Shown one piece after another: positions 1 through 7,949 of a stretch of 64,000 nucleotides of DNA (positions are counted from its first letter, which is position 1; each line of letters opens with the position of its first letter). A model generated the notes under the pieces. That model worked only from the letters and a program-made list of their open reading frames with translations, was not told the DNA's origin and made no database searches. The DNA is from Bacillus sp. RAR_GA_16. Its GTDB lineage: Bacteria; Bacillota; Bacilli; Bacillales; Guptibacillaceae. The position numbers and the translations under genes were made by a program. The stretch lies in the NCBI RefSeq assembly GCF_020165985.1, contig NZ_JAIUKZ010000013.1, positions 40,419-104,418 on the forward strand, in the 5' to 3' direction.

Positions 1-451
1 GCCAGTCGACCGGAGTAAATAATAAATTTGTATAATACCAGGTGAGGCAGTAGCTTAAGATAAGTGATAGAAGCAAAAGGGCAAGCTGGGCAACCGTTTT
101 ACTGCCTAGGTATTGCCACTCGTTCACGGGTCTTACCATCACAAGCGTAATGGAACCATTTTGTCGTTCCTGAGCGATGACATTCATGGTGGCGAGCGCA
201 AACAACAAGGTTCCAATCGTGCCATATTGAGACAGGGCGCCGCTCAATACTTCTTCACCCGTAGGGGTCGGGATGTTGATGCTTGCTCCTTCTGGTAGGT
301 TACCGGCCATATCGAGAATTTGTGGCATATAGTAACTTGTCAGTGGTTGCGAGATGCCGATAATCATGAGAACAATCGGAAGCCAAATCAACTTACCATT
401 CCGCATCAGTTCAGTAATTTCTTTGTGTAGTAGCGTTAGAAAACGAGTCAT
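1..451 (-). CDS. yxlG: ABC-2 type transporter permease, YxlG-like (C-terminus beyond the window)
   Basis: The gene runs off the left edge, so only about 150 N-terminal residues are visible. The ATG at 451 overlaps the TGA of the upstream ATPase gene (ATGA), which indicates translational coupling. The protein begins MTRFLTLLHKEITELMRNGK, then a hydrophobic segment (about 22-45), an extracellular loop, a second segment followed by AQERQNG, and a third near residue 130. This is the usual start of ABC-2 membrane subunits. It would pair with the ATPase encoded just upstream. Position as last gene of a sigY-type operon supports YxlG. The substrate is unknown. Confidence 0.8.
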   Translation of the reverse strand, partial: MTRFLTLLHKEITELMRNGKLIWLPIVLMIIGISQPLTSYYMPQILDMAGNLPEGASINIPTPTGEEVLSGALSQYGTIGTLLFALATMNVIAQERQNGSITLVMVRPVNEWQYLGSKTVAQLALLLLSLILSYCLTWYYTNLLFTPVDW

Positions 452-1350
452 TGTCTCACAACCTTCATATAAGCATCCTCTAGTGAGTCCTGCATGATTT
501 CAAAGTGAGTCACCGATCGGTTCCGGTTAATGAGCGCCTGTAAAAGCTCATTATGGTGAACATGCTCAGGCAATCTTACTTTCACTGTTTTCGCATCAAT
601 GTACTCATAGTCTTCAATGATCTCAAGCTGTTCGATGACGCCGTTCATCGGTTCTTCGGTTTGCACTTTAATTGGCAATAGATCAAACTCTTTACGTAAA
701 GCAGGCAGTGATCCTTTCCACTTGAGACAGCCATCTTGCAGGATAAGAACTTCATCGCAGATTTGCTGGGCATCATGCAGAATATGCGTCGAAAAAAGCA
801 CCGTCATATTTTGTTTCAGTTCTTCAATCAGATATAGGAAATCTCGCCTGCCTTTTGGATCGAGCGCTGATACCGGTTCATCTAGGATGAGCAGCTTCGG
901 TTTGTGAAGCAAAGCCTGCGCTAACCCGAGGCGTTGCTTCATTCCGCCAGAGAAGCCTCCGATTCTTTTATTCATCGCCTCTTCTAAACTCACAAATGTT
1001 AACGTCTCCTGTACACGTGCTTGAAGCTGTTCCTTTGGAATAGAGGATAGCTTCCCGGCGAAAAACAGAAATTCTTTGGCTGTCATCCAATTAAAAAAGG
1101 AGGGGTGCTGAGGTAAAAAGCCGATCAATGGCCGATAGTCTTTCTCAGCATATCCTTTAAATTGAATGGCGCCAGAGTCAGGTGTGAGAAGGCGGGCTAA
1201 TATCTGTAGCGTCGTCGTTTTACCCGCTCCATTTGGACCCAATAGTGCCATACAGCTTCCCTCATGTATGCTAAATGAGAGGTTCGACACTGCCCTTTTT
1301 TCTTTGTACTGTTTCGATAGATTGTCGATATTAACTAGCAAGATTTCCAC
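448..1350 (-). CDS. yxlF: ABC transporter ATP-binding protein, YxlF-like
   Basis: A 300-residue ABC ATPase with Walker A GPNGAGKTTT (about 38-47), signature SGGMKQRL, Walker B LLILDEP followed by the D-loop SALD, and the switch histidine in STHILHD. The C-terminal 80 residues form the extension seen in ATPases that serve ABC-2 permeases. The annotated start is GTG at 1350. A TTG at 1341 lies better behind the GGGGGTGG ribosome binding site, so the true protein may begin three residues later. It follows yxlE by 3 bp and overlaps the permease. In B. subtilis the YxlFG transporter belongs to the SigY regulon; its substrate is not established. Confidence 0.85.
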   Translation of the reverse strand: MEILLVNIDNLSKQYKEKRAVSNLSFSIHEGSCMALLGPNGAGKTTTLQILARLLTPDSGAIQFKGYAEKDYRPLIGFLPQHPSFFNWMTAKEFLFFAGKLSSIPKEQLQARVQETLTFVSLEEAMNKRIGGFSGGMKQRLGLAQALLHKPKLLILDEPVSALDPKGRRDFLYLIEELKQNMTVLFSTHILHDAQQICDEVLILQDGCLKWKGSLPALRKEFDLLPIKVQTEEPMNGVIEQLEIIEDYEYIDAKTVKVRLPEHVHHNELLQALINRNRSVTHFEIMQDSLEDAYMKVVRQ

Positions 1351-1353
1351 CCC

Positions 1354-1554
1354 CTAACTGTTTTTCCGTCCGATCACAAAGTAAAGAATCGCCCCAAAAA
1401 GATTCACAAACAGAATTAGAAGGATCCACATCCATTTAGGTCCGTTTGTTTCCTTTTGCTTGATGCAGCTCACAAGCGCTGAAATGGCTAAGATTGCTTG
1501 CAAGATCAACAATGGCGCCACTAACGCCCAGTTTATGTCGTTCAAAGCTTCCAT
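1354..1554 (-). CDS. yxlE: YxlE-like small membrane protein (PLDc_N type)
   Basis: A 66-residue protein with two hydrophobic helices (about 9-27 and 41-60) and the sequence WMWILLILFVNLFGAILYF followed by VIGRK. This is the hallmark of PLDc_N / phospholipase-D-N-terminal small membrane proteins. It has no catalytic domain. It sits 4 bp after yxlD and 3 bp before yxlF in one transcription unit. In B. subtilis YxlE contributes to negative control of SigY; the assignment here rests on family resemblance and operon position. Confidence 0.75.
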   Translation of the reverse strand: MEALNDINWALVAPLLILQAILAISALVSCIKQKETNGPKWMWILLILFVNLFGAILYFVIGRKNS

Positions 1555-1558
1555 GTTT

Positions 1559-1771
1559 TTAACTCTCCTCCTTTTTTAGCCTTCGTTTATATGGCCATAC
1601 AACGAACAGCAAATAAAATAACGTTGGCATCGGTAATTGAATCAATCCCCAGATTCCCCATAGCCACGGGTAGCTGCCTTTTTTCTTGGCATCGACAAAG
1701 AGAAGCATGCTCTGGGTGAGTAACAAGAGAATCAAAATCGGAACAAGAACAAAGAGCTCAAGGTTTGTCAT
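1559..1771 (-). CDS. yxlD: YxlD-like small membrane protein
   Basis: A 70-residue protein with an N-terminal transmembrane helix (about 6-27), a short basic linker DAKKKGSYPWLW, a second helix and a charged tail. Size and place match YxlD of the sigY operon. Its start overlaps the end of the preceding yxlC frame by 14 bp, so translation is probably coupled. In B. subtilis YxlC and YxlD together restrain SigY. The sequence shows no catalytic motif. Confidence 0.7.
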   Translation of the reverse strand: MTNLELFVLVPILILLLLTQSMLLFVDAKKKGSYPWLWGIWGLIQLPMPTLFYLLFVVWPYKRRLKKEES

Positions 1772-2090
1772 GAGTGGCCACTCCTTTCTTATTCACTTTC
1801 TTATAAGTGAAATAGACACCAAAAGGAACGATCAGGCTGGCCACAATCTGGATGATCAGAAAGAAGACCGGAGCTTGGAAAATACTAACCATGACGGCTG
1901 TTAAAATCACGATTGCTGTTAACAGGAAAAGCGCACTTTCGAGATAAAAAGCTTTTTTCTTTTTCTGTTGGAATAGCAGAAGCTGCTCCTGCATATCTAC
2001 CTTCGAAAGTGATTCTTTTCCAAGCTCATCGATTTGCTGCCAATCCTGTTTAAGGTGTTGCACAATCTTTTTATCTTCTTTGTCATTCAC
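1758..2090 (-). CDS. yxlC: YxlC-like anti-SigY membrane protein
   Basis: A 110-residue protein with a charged, helical cytoplasmic N-terminus (1-48) and two adjacent transmembrane helices (about 50-72 and 75-96). This is the arrangement of small ECF anti-sigma proteins that lack a zinc motif. Its ATG overlaps the sigY stop (ATGA). By position and architecture it is the YxlC equivalent, which in B. subtilis is the main negative regulator of SigY. Sequence identity to YxlC could not be measured here. Confidence 0.75.
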   Translation of the reverse strand: MNDKEDKKIVQHLKQDWQQIDELGKESLSKVDMQEQLLLFQQKKKKAFYLESALFLLTAIVILTAVMVSIFQAPVFFLIIQIVASLIVPFGVYFTYKKVNKKGVATHDKP

Positions 2091-2623
2091 GGCGTATCCA
2101 ACTCCTTTCGTAACTTTTGTATCCCCGTATGCACCCTGGACTTCACAGTTCCTGTACGGATGCCGAGCATTTTTCCTATTTCGTCATACGAATAGCCATA
2201 ATAATGACGGAGCAAGATCGGAACTCTTAAGGTAGAGTCTAACGTGTTAAAATCGGTGAAAAGATCGCTCCAGTTCATCCCTTTTGTACTTGCTTCCCAC
2301 GCTAACTTTCGTGACAGGACATGCTTCTCGTCCTCCACCCATTTCTTCTCTCGCTTTTGTTTTCGAAGCACATCCATGTATAGCCTCGACGCAATCGAAA
2401 TCATCCAGGTGGAGAACTTCGCTTCCCCTTTGTAGGAGGAAAGCTTCACATAACACTTCATCATTGTCTCCTGTGCAAGCTCAACGCTCGTTTCTTCATT
2501 CAAGGTTAGTTTTAAAAGATATTTGTAGAGGAAAGCATAATAGCACTGAAAAAGCTGAGTGAACGCATCATCGTCTCCGGCTTGTGCCTGCTGAATTAAT
2601 TGAATTTCCTCCTCGCGTTCCAT
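2087..2623 (-). CDS. sigY: ECF RNA polymerase sigma factor SigY
   Basis: A 178-residue group IV sigma factor. Region 2 includes ELAQETMMKCYVKL and the -10 recognition stretch FSTWMISIASRLYMDVLRKQ. Region 4 contains YSYDEIGKMLGIRTGTVKSRVH with its helix-turn-helix. Length equals that of B. subtilis SigY, and the five following genes reproduce the yxlCDEFG order. It is probably autoregulated, because an ECF-type promoter lies 30 bp upstream. The start has a good GGAGAGGG ribosome binding site. Confidence 0.88.
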   Translation of the reverse strand: MEREEEIQLIQQAQAGDDDAFTQLFQCYYAFLYKYLLKLTLNEETSVELAQETMMKCYVKLSSYKGEAKFSTWMISIASRLYMDVLRKQKREKKWVEDEKHVLSRKLAWEASTKGMNWSDLFTDFNTLDSTLRVPILLRHYYGYSYDEIGKMLGIRTGTVKSRVHTGIQKLRKELDTP

Positions 2624-2652
2624 ACAACCCTCTCCTTTACCTGCACCTATAT

Positions 2653-2678
2653 GACGTTGACCTCGTTTAAATCGTTCA
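2653..2678 (-). promoter_or_regulatory. Candidate SigY-dependent autoregulatory promoter
   Basis: Upstream of sigY on the minus strand are TGAACG (2673-2678) and CGTC (2653-2656), separated by 16 bp. This is the -35/-10 form of ECF promoters and agrees with what is known of the B. subtilis sigY promoter. Confidence 0.7.
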
Positions 2679-2715
2679 TTTTATTTTTAACACGATTTTT
2701 TCTAAAAAGGATACA

Positions 2716-2751
2716 TAAAAAAGCTAACTTCCATCATTGAAAGTTAGCTTT
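2716..2751 (-). terminator. Intrinsic terminator after the DinB-like gene
   Basis: An inverted repeat AAAGCTAACTT / AAGTTAGCTTT with a 9-nt loop is followed on the minus strand by a U tract. Confidence 0.85.
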
Positions 2752-2767
2752 CCTCTTCTTTTCATTT

Positions 2768-3287
2768 TTACCGTTTCAAAACTCCCAAATACGCTTCCCA
2801 CGGTCCAACATCTTCTCTGTACCTTTCTGCCATCACTCTTGCGATTTGAGACACATGAGTAAAATCATGGACGACCCAAGTGGCTAGCAATTCCTTTAGT
2901 TTCACTTCACCGAATGCGGGATGATGACCCGTTAATTCAAGCTGAGCATCTGAGTGCACCGCCTGCTTTAAATGCATTAAGCTTTTCGATCGAGCTTCTT
3001 TGAATTCAGCTAGCTTCGTTTCGATCGGGTTAGCGGCATTGGTGAGATGAGCAAACCGATTCGAACGGTGGAAAAGGATTTGCCTCTCCTTCTAAAATCG
3101 TTTCTACCCTTGGCATCCAGTTGGTTCTTTCACTCTCGATCAGGTGGTTAATGACTTCAGAGACAGTCCATGTCCCTTCTCCTTCGTTCACCGTTAACCA
3201 GCCTTCCGATAATCCAGAGAGTAACCCTTCTAATGACCACGGCGTTCGTTCTAATATCTGAATCGCTTCATCCAGGTTAAAATTCAT
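2768..3287 (-). pseudogene. DinB-family protein, interrupted by a +1 frameshift
   Basis: Two overlapping-frame pieces make one DinB/YfiT-like four-helix protein of about 172 residues. The N-terminal part (3287-3030) contains [21 protein letters not shown] with the first metal histidine. The C-terminal part contains WVVHDFTHVSQIARVMAERY with the HDFTH metal motif. The break lies at 3058-3062, where GATTC stands in place of GATC. Removing one base gives [20 protein letters not shown], a normal DinB linker, and a continuous frame. Either the gene is recently broken or the base is a sequencing error. DinB-fold proteins include thiol-S-transferases; the substrate is unknown. Confidence 0.8.
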
Positions 3288-3311
3288 GCAATAGCCCCCT
3301 TCTTCCTACGA

Positions 3312-4646
3312 TTAACCAGTAAACAGATCTTCATCAGGATAACGGATATTCGTTCGGTCTGGTTGGGCTAATGAAAAGGCAAGAGTGAGTGGTCCAAGCT
3401 TCCCTAAAAACATGATAAAGATGATCGCTATCCTTCCGATTGTGGACAAATCCCCTGTAATGCCCATTGATAGGCCAACGGTCCCGAAGGCAGAGATCAC
3501 TTCAAAAGCAATTTCAATAAAGGATTGATTTTCGGTCAACACGAGTACAAAAATGGTTAAATACACCGTCATGATGCTAATGATTGTAATCGCAAGCGCT
3601 TTTAAGACGATATGTTTTCTGATCGTTCTTCCATAAAGGACCGGATCACTTTTCCCGCGAAGAAAGGTAATGACAGCCATGATAATTACAAAAGCGGTCG
3701 TAAGTTTGATCCCGCCTCCAGTTGAAGTACTGCCTGCCCCGATAAACATCAAAACAAACATAAAGAAAGCCGTATCGATTCCTATCCCGCTAATATCCAC
3801 ACTATTAAATCCAGCTGTTCTTGTCGTAACCCCCTGGAAATAAGATCCCCATAATTTATCACCAAGTGATAAATTGGCTAGCGTTTGCGGATTGTGATAC
3901 TCCAATATAAAAAATGTGAACATGGCGATGAGATTAATGACAACCGTCCCTGTCAGCATGACTTTCGAATGAAGCGCCATTCCCCGAAAGGTTTTGCTCC
4001 GAATAAGATCGTCCAGTACGGTAAACCCAATCCCTCCAACAATAAAGAGAAAGGAGATGACGATATTCACAACAGGATCCCCGACATAATCCATTAAACT
4101 GTTCGACCAGATCGAAAACCCAGCATTGTTAAAAGCAGAGATCGAATGAAAAAAACTGGCATACGTTCCAGCCTGCCATCCCATTTCAGGTACCCATCGC
4201 GCTGCAAGAATAACAAAGCCGATCGCTTCAACGGCCAAAGAGAAAATCAAAATGTTTTTGACTAATTTGACAACCCCGCCTATCGAGGTTTGATTGGTTG
4301 CCTGTTGCACGAGTAAACGGTGTGTCATGCCAATTTTACGTCCCAGCACCATGAAGATTAACACGGCAAACGTCATGATTCCGAGTCCACCAAGCTGGAT
4401 TAATGAGACAATGACGATTTCACCAAATAGCGTAAAGGCTTCTCCTGTATCGACAACCACTAATCCTGTCACCGTCATCGCTGAAGTCGCTGTAAATAAC
4501 GCATCAACCCACGTGATGCCATCTGTCGTTGCAAAAGGCAATTTCAATAACCCCGTTCCAACAAAAATCAAAGCGACGAAAACAAAGATCAGGACTTGCG
4601 GCGGACTAAGTTTAATAAATTTTAAGGCAAACCGATTTGTTATCAT
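3312..4646 (-). CDS. ktrB: KtrB potassium-translocating subunit
   Basis: A 444-residue membrane protein of the Trk/Ktr/HKT family, the usual KtrB length. All four selectivity-filter loops are visible: TVTGLVV (about 60), NNAGFS (about 173), TRTAGFNS (about 272) and GTVGLSMG (about 392). There is a gating-loop region GAGSTSTGGGIK after the third repeat. The protein drives K+ uptake coupled to Na+ across the cytoplasmic membrane and needs the KtrA ring. It starts 3 bp after ktrA, so the two are cotranscribed from the riboswitch-controlled promoter. Confidence 0.92.
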   Translation of the reverse strand: MITNRFALKFIKLSPPQVLIFVFVALIFVGTGLLKLPFATTDGITWVDALFTATSAMTVTGLVVVDTGEAFTLFGEIVIVSLIQLGGLGIMTFAVLIFMVLGRKIGMTHRLLVQQATNQTSIGGVVKLVKNILIFSLAVEAIGFVILAARWVPEMGWQAGTYASFFHSISAFNNAGFSIWSNSLMDYVGDPVVNIVISFLFIVGGIGFTVLDDLIRSKTFRGMALHSKVMLTGTVVINLIAMFTFFILEYHNPQTLANLSLGDKLWGSYFQGVTTRTAGFNSVDISGIGIDTAFFMFVLMFIGAGSTSTGGGIKLTTAFVIIMAVITFLRGKSDPVLYGRTIRKHIVLKALAITIISIMTVYLTIFVLVLTENQSFIEIAFEVISAFGTVGLSMGITGDLSTIGRIAIIFIMFLGKLGPLTLAFSLAQPDRTNIRYPDEDLFTG

Positions 4647-4649
4647 CGT

Positions 4650-5309
4650 TTATACCCCTGACTGTTCAAATCGCTCAAGATTATCGTTGTTTCCAATCAG
4701 GACTAAAACATCCTCTTTCTCAATCATCGACTCAGCAGAAGGAGACACAAGAATAGTTTTATCTTTTTGCTTAATCGCTACCACTGTGACACCAAACCTT
4801 CCCCTGATATCCAATTTACTTAACGACTTCCCAGATATTTTCTGTGTGGCAATCACTTCGATAATACTATACTCATCAGACAACTCAACATAATCGATAA
4901 TTTTTTCAGAAACAACATGATGAGCAACGCGTTTCGCCATTTCACTCTCTGGGTGAATAATGTGATCCGCACCTATTTTTTCAAGTACTTTATGGTGATA
5001 ATCATTTTTGGCTTTCACCCACACTTTCTTAACGCCCATTTCTTTTAAAAGCAGGGTTGTTAAGATACTGGATTGGAGATCATCTCCGTGGGAAACAAAA
5101 ACGTGATCAAAATTCCGTATACCAATTCGCTGTAAATTCCCTTCAACGGTCGCATCTAATACGAGTGCTTGCGTCGCATGATTCGAGTATTCATTGACGC
5201 GCTGGCTATCTTTATCGATTCCAAGAACTTCGACATTGCGCCGATTCAACTCTTTACAAAGCGTTCCTCCAAATCGGCCAAGTCCAATAATGGCAAAACT
5301 TTTTTTCAT
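4650..5309 (-). CDS. ktrA: KtrA potassium-uptake regulatory subunit (RCK)
   Basis: A 219-residue cytosolic RCK protein. The N-terminal Rossmann motif is IIGLGRFGGTLCKEL with the acidic ligand GIDKD. The RCK_C domain follows from about residue 135 (DEYSIIEVIATQKISG). It binds ATP/ADP and, in known KtrA proteins, c-di-AMP in the RCK_C domain, gating KtrB. I chose the ATG at 5309, preceded by GAGGGGAGAAGG. A longer reading from TTG at 5390 would begin inside the riboswitch terminator. Cyclic-di-AMP would thus act on the protein and on its mRNA. Confidence 0.92.
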   Translation of the reverse strand: MKKSFAIIGLGRFGGTLCKELNRRNVEVLGIDKDSQRVNEYSNHATQALVLDATVEGNLQRIGIRNFDHVFVSHGDDLQSSILTTLLLKEMGVKKVWVKAKNDYHHKVLEKIGADHIIHPESEMAKRVAHHVVSEKIIDYVELSDEYSIIEVIATQKISGKSLSKLDIRGRFGVTVVAIKQKDKTILVSPSAESMIEKEDVLVLIGNNDNLERFEQSGV

Positions 5310-5387
5310 GGTGCCTTCTCCCCTCAATTGCAATTCCATTATGCTCTTAATCTGTCCATCGCCTAAAAGGATAACTCTTTTTGCGCA

Positions 5388-5420
5388 CAAAAAAGACCAC
5401 AGACAAATTAGCCTGTGATC
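5388..5420 (-). terminator. Riboswitch terminator upstream of ktrA
   Basis: On the minus strand, GATCACAG pairs with CTGTGGTC, followed by six U. It lies between the aptamer and ktrA, so the element is likely a transcriptional off-switch. Confidence 0.85.
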
Positions 5421-5447
5421 CTACATTCCGAACACAAGTTTCATCGT

Positions 5448-5597
5448 CTTCCCTCATAACGCTTACGGAGTTAGCTGTCGGATTCGGGCTATAAGAGTAG
5501 CCCTACCTATGCTTCCATAGGATTCACCCCAAGCAGTATAACTGCATCAAAATTGGGTCCCCCGCACCATAATAGGTTTAAGCGATTTAAGATTAAG
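5448..5597 (-). promoter_or_regulatory. c-di-AMP riboswitch (ydaO-yuaA type)
   Basis: The minus strand carries the landmark stretches of this aptamer class in order: AAATCGCTTAAACC, GGTGCGGGGGACCC, TTGGGGTGAATCC, GGTAGGGCTACTCTTATAG, CCCGAATCCGACAGC and TAACTCCGTAAGCG. The class binds c-di-AMP and represses K+ uptake genes, which fits its position ahead of ktrA-ktrB. The boundaries are approximate. Confidence 0.93.
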
Positions 5598-5677
5598 AAA
5601 CGGTTGATTGATCTAACTGAGACATAGTTTACTCCTGAATATTTAAAAAGTAAATACTTTTTATTTCTCGAATCAAA

Positions 5678-5708
5678 GGGAGCAAACTATAATGAATGAA
5701 TTGCTCCT
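5678..5708 (-). terminator. Weak hairpin after the nucleotidyltransferase-like gene
   Basis: GGAGCAA and TTGCTCC form a 7-bp inverted repeat with a 15-nt loop, followed on the minus strand only by CTTTGATT. It may be a weak terminator or a regulatory stem upstream of the riboswitch. Confidence 0.4.
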
Positions 5709-5743
5709 TCACGGTTCTAACAATACAGATAAACCAAAGGAAT

Positions 5744-6259
5744 TTAGTTATTAAATCCTGCTTCTTTCAAAAACTCTATTTTTCTAATATCTTTATTGTT
5801 GTTTTGATCTGCCCTATAACTATCTTTTGATGAGGCGTTATAAACACGTAAATATTGTTCTGGGGTCAGCAAATAATACTTAACTCCTTCATGTTGCCGC
5901 ATCTCTAAGTCTTCTAATGGTACTCCAGCGAAGCTTGGTAAAGTGTCCATGATTCCAAACTCAACGGATAGCCCTTCTTTGAAGAACTCATGTTCATGCA
6001 AATCAATTAACCTATATCCCATTGAATTCATGATATTCACAATATCCATCCAGTTATGTATCGATAATTCCGGTGCTACTTCCCACCCTCTTTTATCACC
6101 AGGTACATGAATATCTATGTCTTGAGCATTCCAACTCTTACTAGTAATTACTTCTAAGCCAACCGAGCCCATTAGTAATGGAATAATGTCACTATTGTTT
6201 AATTTCTTGGTGATTTTCAAAAACTCATCAAACTTGTTATGTACCATGTTCTCCTCCAT
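5744..6259 (-). CDS. Nucleotidyltransferase-like protein
   Basis: A 171-residue soluble protein. The stretch LLMGSVGLEVIT followed 16 residues later by AQDIDIHVPGD resembles the GS...DxD active-site arrangement of the polymerase-beta/MNT nucleotidyltransferase fold. Such proteins are often listed only as hypothetical. The ATG at 6259 is followed by a second in-frame ATG four codons on; the GGAGGAGAA just upstream fits either. It stands alone between the riboswitch leader and a YdcF-like gene. Fold assignment is inference; no substrate can be named. Confidence 0.55.
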   Translation of the reverse strand: MEENMVHNKFDEFLKITKKLNNSDIIPLLMGSVGLEVITSKSWNAQDIDIHVPGDKRGWEVAPELSIHNWMDIVNIMNSMGYRLIDLHEHEFFKEGLSVEFGIMDTLPSFAGVPLEDLEMRQHEGVKYYLLTPEQYLRVYNASSKDSYRADQNNNKDIRKIEFLKEAGFNN

Positions 6260-6363
6260 TTTTCCGGATTGATCTCAACAGCACCATTTAGATTCTTCTA
6301 CTGCCACATTAGTTAATAATCACCCATTTTGACGATATCTCTTTTACTAAAACAGAAACAGTT

Positions 6364-6942
6364 TCACCTATAAAAACGCAAATAAATGATGAACATCTGT
6401 AGGTATATGTAAACGTAAATGATTCCTAATCCTATGACGATTTCTTTTGGCACTTTCGATTTTTCCAAGGTATGATCCATTCCTAACCGGAACGCATATG
6501 AACTAGCTTTTCGCAAATGCCAGGGTGAGGTGACGATAACCGCTTTTTTCAGCCCTCTCTCGTGCATAATTTCTCGCGATTTCACCAAATTTTCATAAGT
6601 GCCCTTCGCTTTTGTTTCACGTATGATGTGGCTACTATCCACGCCTAACTCCACTAAGGCTCTCGCCATAATTTCTGCCTCAACATAGTTATTTGCGACA
6701 GATGCACCCGAACAAATAATGACTTCAGCAATTCCAGTGTGGTAGAGATCTGTTGCTTTAATGATTCGTTCTCGTAAAATTGGAGTCATGCTCCCATCCT
6801 TTTTTGCGGGATAACCAAGTACAATCATAGCGTCTCTTTTTTGCCCATGATTGTAACCCGCTTTGTTAAAATGCTTTCGAATAAATATAACCCCCACCAT
6901 AAAGCACATTAAAATTAAGCATAAAACAGACGAACTTATCAT
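6364..6942 (-). CDS. YdcF/SanA-like DUF218 membrane protein
   Basis: A 192-residue protein with an N-terminal membrane anchor (about 3-22) and then a DUF218 domain. Landmarks are DAMIVLGYPAKKDGSMTPIL, IICSGASVANN, EAEIMARALVELGVD, ETKAKGTYENL and VIVTSPWHLRKAS. A second hydrophobic stretch occurs at the C-terminus. The family is linked to envelope functions, but its reaction is not established. The C-terminus is shorter than in many members. It is transcribed alone. Confidence 0.8.
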   Translation of the reverse strand: MISSSVLCLILMCFMVGVIFIRKHFNKAGYNHGQKRDAMIVLGYPAKKDGSMTPILRERIIKATDLYHTGIAEVIICSGASVANNYVEAEIMARALVELGVDSSHIIRETKAKGTYENLVKSREIMHERGLKKAVIVTSPWHLRKASSYAFRLGMDHTLEKSKVPKEIVIGLGIIYVYIYLQMFIIYLRFYR

Positions 6943-7022
6943 TTAACAGATCTCCTCTGACATACTCTCTCGATCAATCGACAGATATTATACTTTGTAC
7001 TGGATGCATATCGGATTTACAG

Positions 7023-7218
7023 TCATTTGTTCAAGTATCCTGACCGTTTACCTAACATTTCATCTTCCATAAATCTCATTTTTTGAAAAATTTCCAATAA
7101 TTCTAATTTATCATATATAAGCTCCCATAGAACAGACAACTCTCCATAATCTCTCGCTTGACTTACAGTCCAAGCAACAAAAAAACCGACATCTGCTAAA
7201 CTTTCACTGATGAAATCA
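7023..7218 (-). pseudogene. Possible gene remnant abutting a repeat array
   Basis: An open minus-strand frame of about 64 codons reads like protein (for example ADVGFFVAWTVSQARDYGEL) and ends at TGA 7023-7025. It has no usable start codon and no ribosome binding site. An in-frame stop occurs just before the repeat array at 7234. I do not recognise the protein. It may be the 3' end of a decayed gene whose 5' part was lost where the array now sits. The rest of 6943-7233 shows nothing else. Confidence 0.3.
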
Positions 7219-7233
7219 TGACTTCAACTGCTC

Positions 7234-7340
7234 TTTATTGGCCAAATCCTCATTTTATTGGCCAAATTGCGTTTTTATTGGCCAAAAACGAGATATATTG
7301 GCCAAAATCCCATTTTATTAGCTAACAAGAATCATTCTAA
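7234..7340 (+). repeat. Five-unit TTGGCCAA array A
   Basis: Five units start at 7234, 7254, 7274, 7294 and 7314. The first four contain ATTGGCCAAA and the last reads TTTATTAGCTAAC followed by the palindrome AGAATCATTCT. The period is exactly 20 bp. It lies between the YdcF-like gene (minus) and the MarR gene (plus). Confidence 0.9.
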
Positions 7341-7408
7341 ACACCCCTGCCCTTCCCCCGCAGAACGCACCAAACGCCATGCTCCCTCCCCCTCCAACCT
7401 CCAAACCA

Positions 7409-7448
7409 TTGACAATCCAATCTCAGCATGTTAATTTGTATATGCAAA
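7409..7448 (+). promoter_or_regulatory. marR promoter with overlapping operator
   Basis: TTGACA (7409-7414) and TAATTT (7432-7437) are separated by 17 bp. The sequence TTTGTATATGCAAA (7435-7448) overlaps the -10 and start region. The same sequence, reverse-complemented, precedes the next two genes, so it is probably the MarR operator and gives autorepression. Confidence 0.72.
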
Positions 7449-7465
7449 TGAAAAGGGTGATACGT

Positions 7466-7900
7466 ATGCAAGAAGAGGAAAAGGTTTTAATGCAATGCTT
7501 GTTCTTTACGTCGAATCGATTTGCCCGCAACATTACGAAGCTTGCGGAGAAGAACTTTGATTTTAGTGACCTTGCGCCTTCGTATTTTTATATGATCATG
7601 GTGATTCATGGACAGCCGAATATTACGCAGAAAGAGCTGTGTCAGAAGCTTTCCATTGCACCTTCAACGAGCACGCGATTTATTGAGAAGTTAGTCAAGC
7701 AAAATCTGGTGCGTAAAGAAACAAGCGGGAAACAAACGATGATCTCGCTTACTGAAGATGGAGAAGCACTTTATGTGGCGTTTCGTAAGGGCTTGAAGTC
7801 TTTATTTGATGATTATAATGAAATTCTCGGGAAAGAGCTTAGTATGAATTTAAGCCTGATGCTTCATGAAGCGAGTCAAAAACTAGAAAAAAACAAATAA
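7466..7900 (+). CDS. MarR family transcriptional regulator
   Basis: A 144-residue winged-helix regulator. The helix-turn-helix is NITQKELCQKLSIAPSTSTR and the wing is RKETSGKQTMISLTEDGEAL. I placed the start at ATG 7466, behind AAAAGGGTGA. A longer frame from 7379 would read through the promoter and operator. It is the first gene of a three-gene cluster with an SDR and a quinone reductase. It probably represses itself and both downstream genes until a ligand or oxidant releases it. The inducer cannot be told from sequence. Confidence 0.85.
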   Translation: MQEEEKVLMQCLFFTSNRFARNITKLAEKNFDFSDLAPSYFYMIMVIHGQPNITQKELCQKLSIAPSTSTRFIEKLVKQNLVRKETSGKQTMISLTEDGEALYVAFRKGLKSLFDDYNEILGKELSMNLSLMLHEASQKLEKNK

Positions 7901-7917
7901 ATTTTTTTACACTATCA

Positions 7918-7931
7918 TTTGCATATACAAA
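7918..7931 (+). promoter_or_regulatory. MarR-type operator upstream of the SDR gene
   Basis: TTTGCATATACAAA is the exact reverse complement of the site at 7435-7448. It is 5 bp before the AAGGAGG ribosome binding site of the SDR gene. Confidence 0.7.
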
Positions 7932-7949
7932 TATAAGGAGGACATCAAA

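Noticed and set aside
4294..4893. 199-codon plus-strand frame opposite ktrB/ktrA
   Set aside because: Shadow frame over two well-identified genes.
5309..5390. Longer ktrA start at TTG 5390
   Set aside because: It would translate the riboswitch terminator; ATG 5309 has a proper ribosome binding site and fits the RCK N-terminus.
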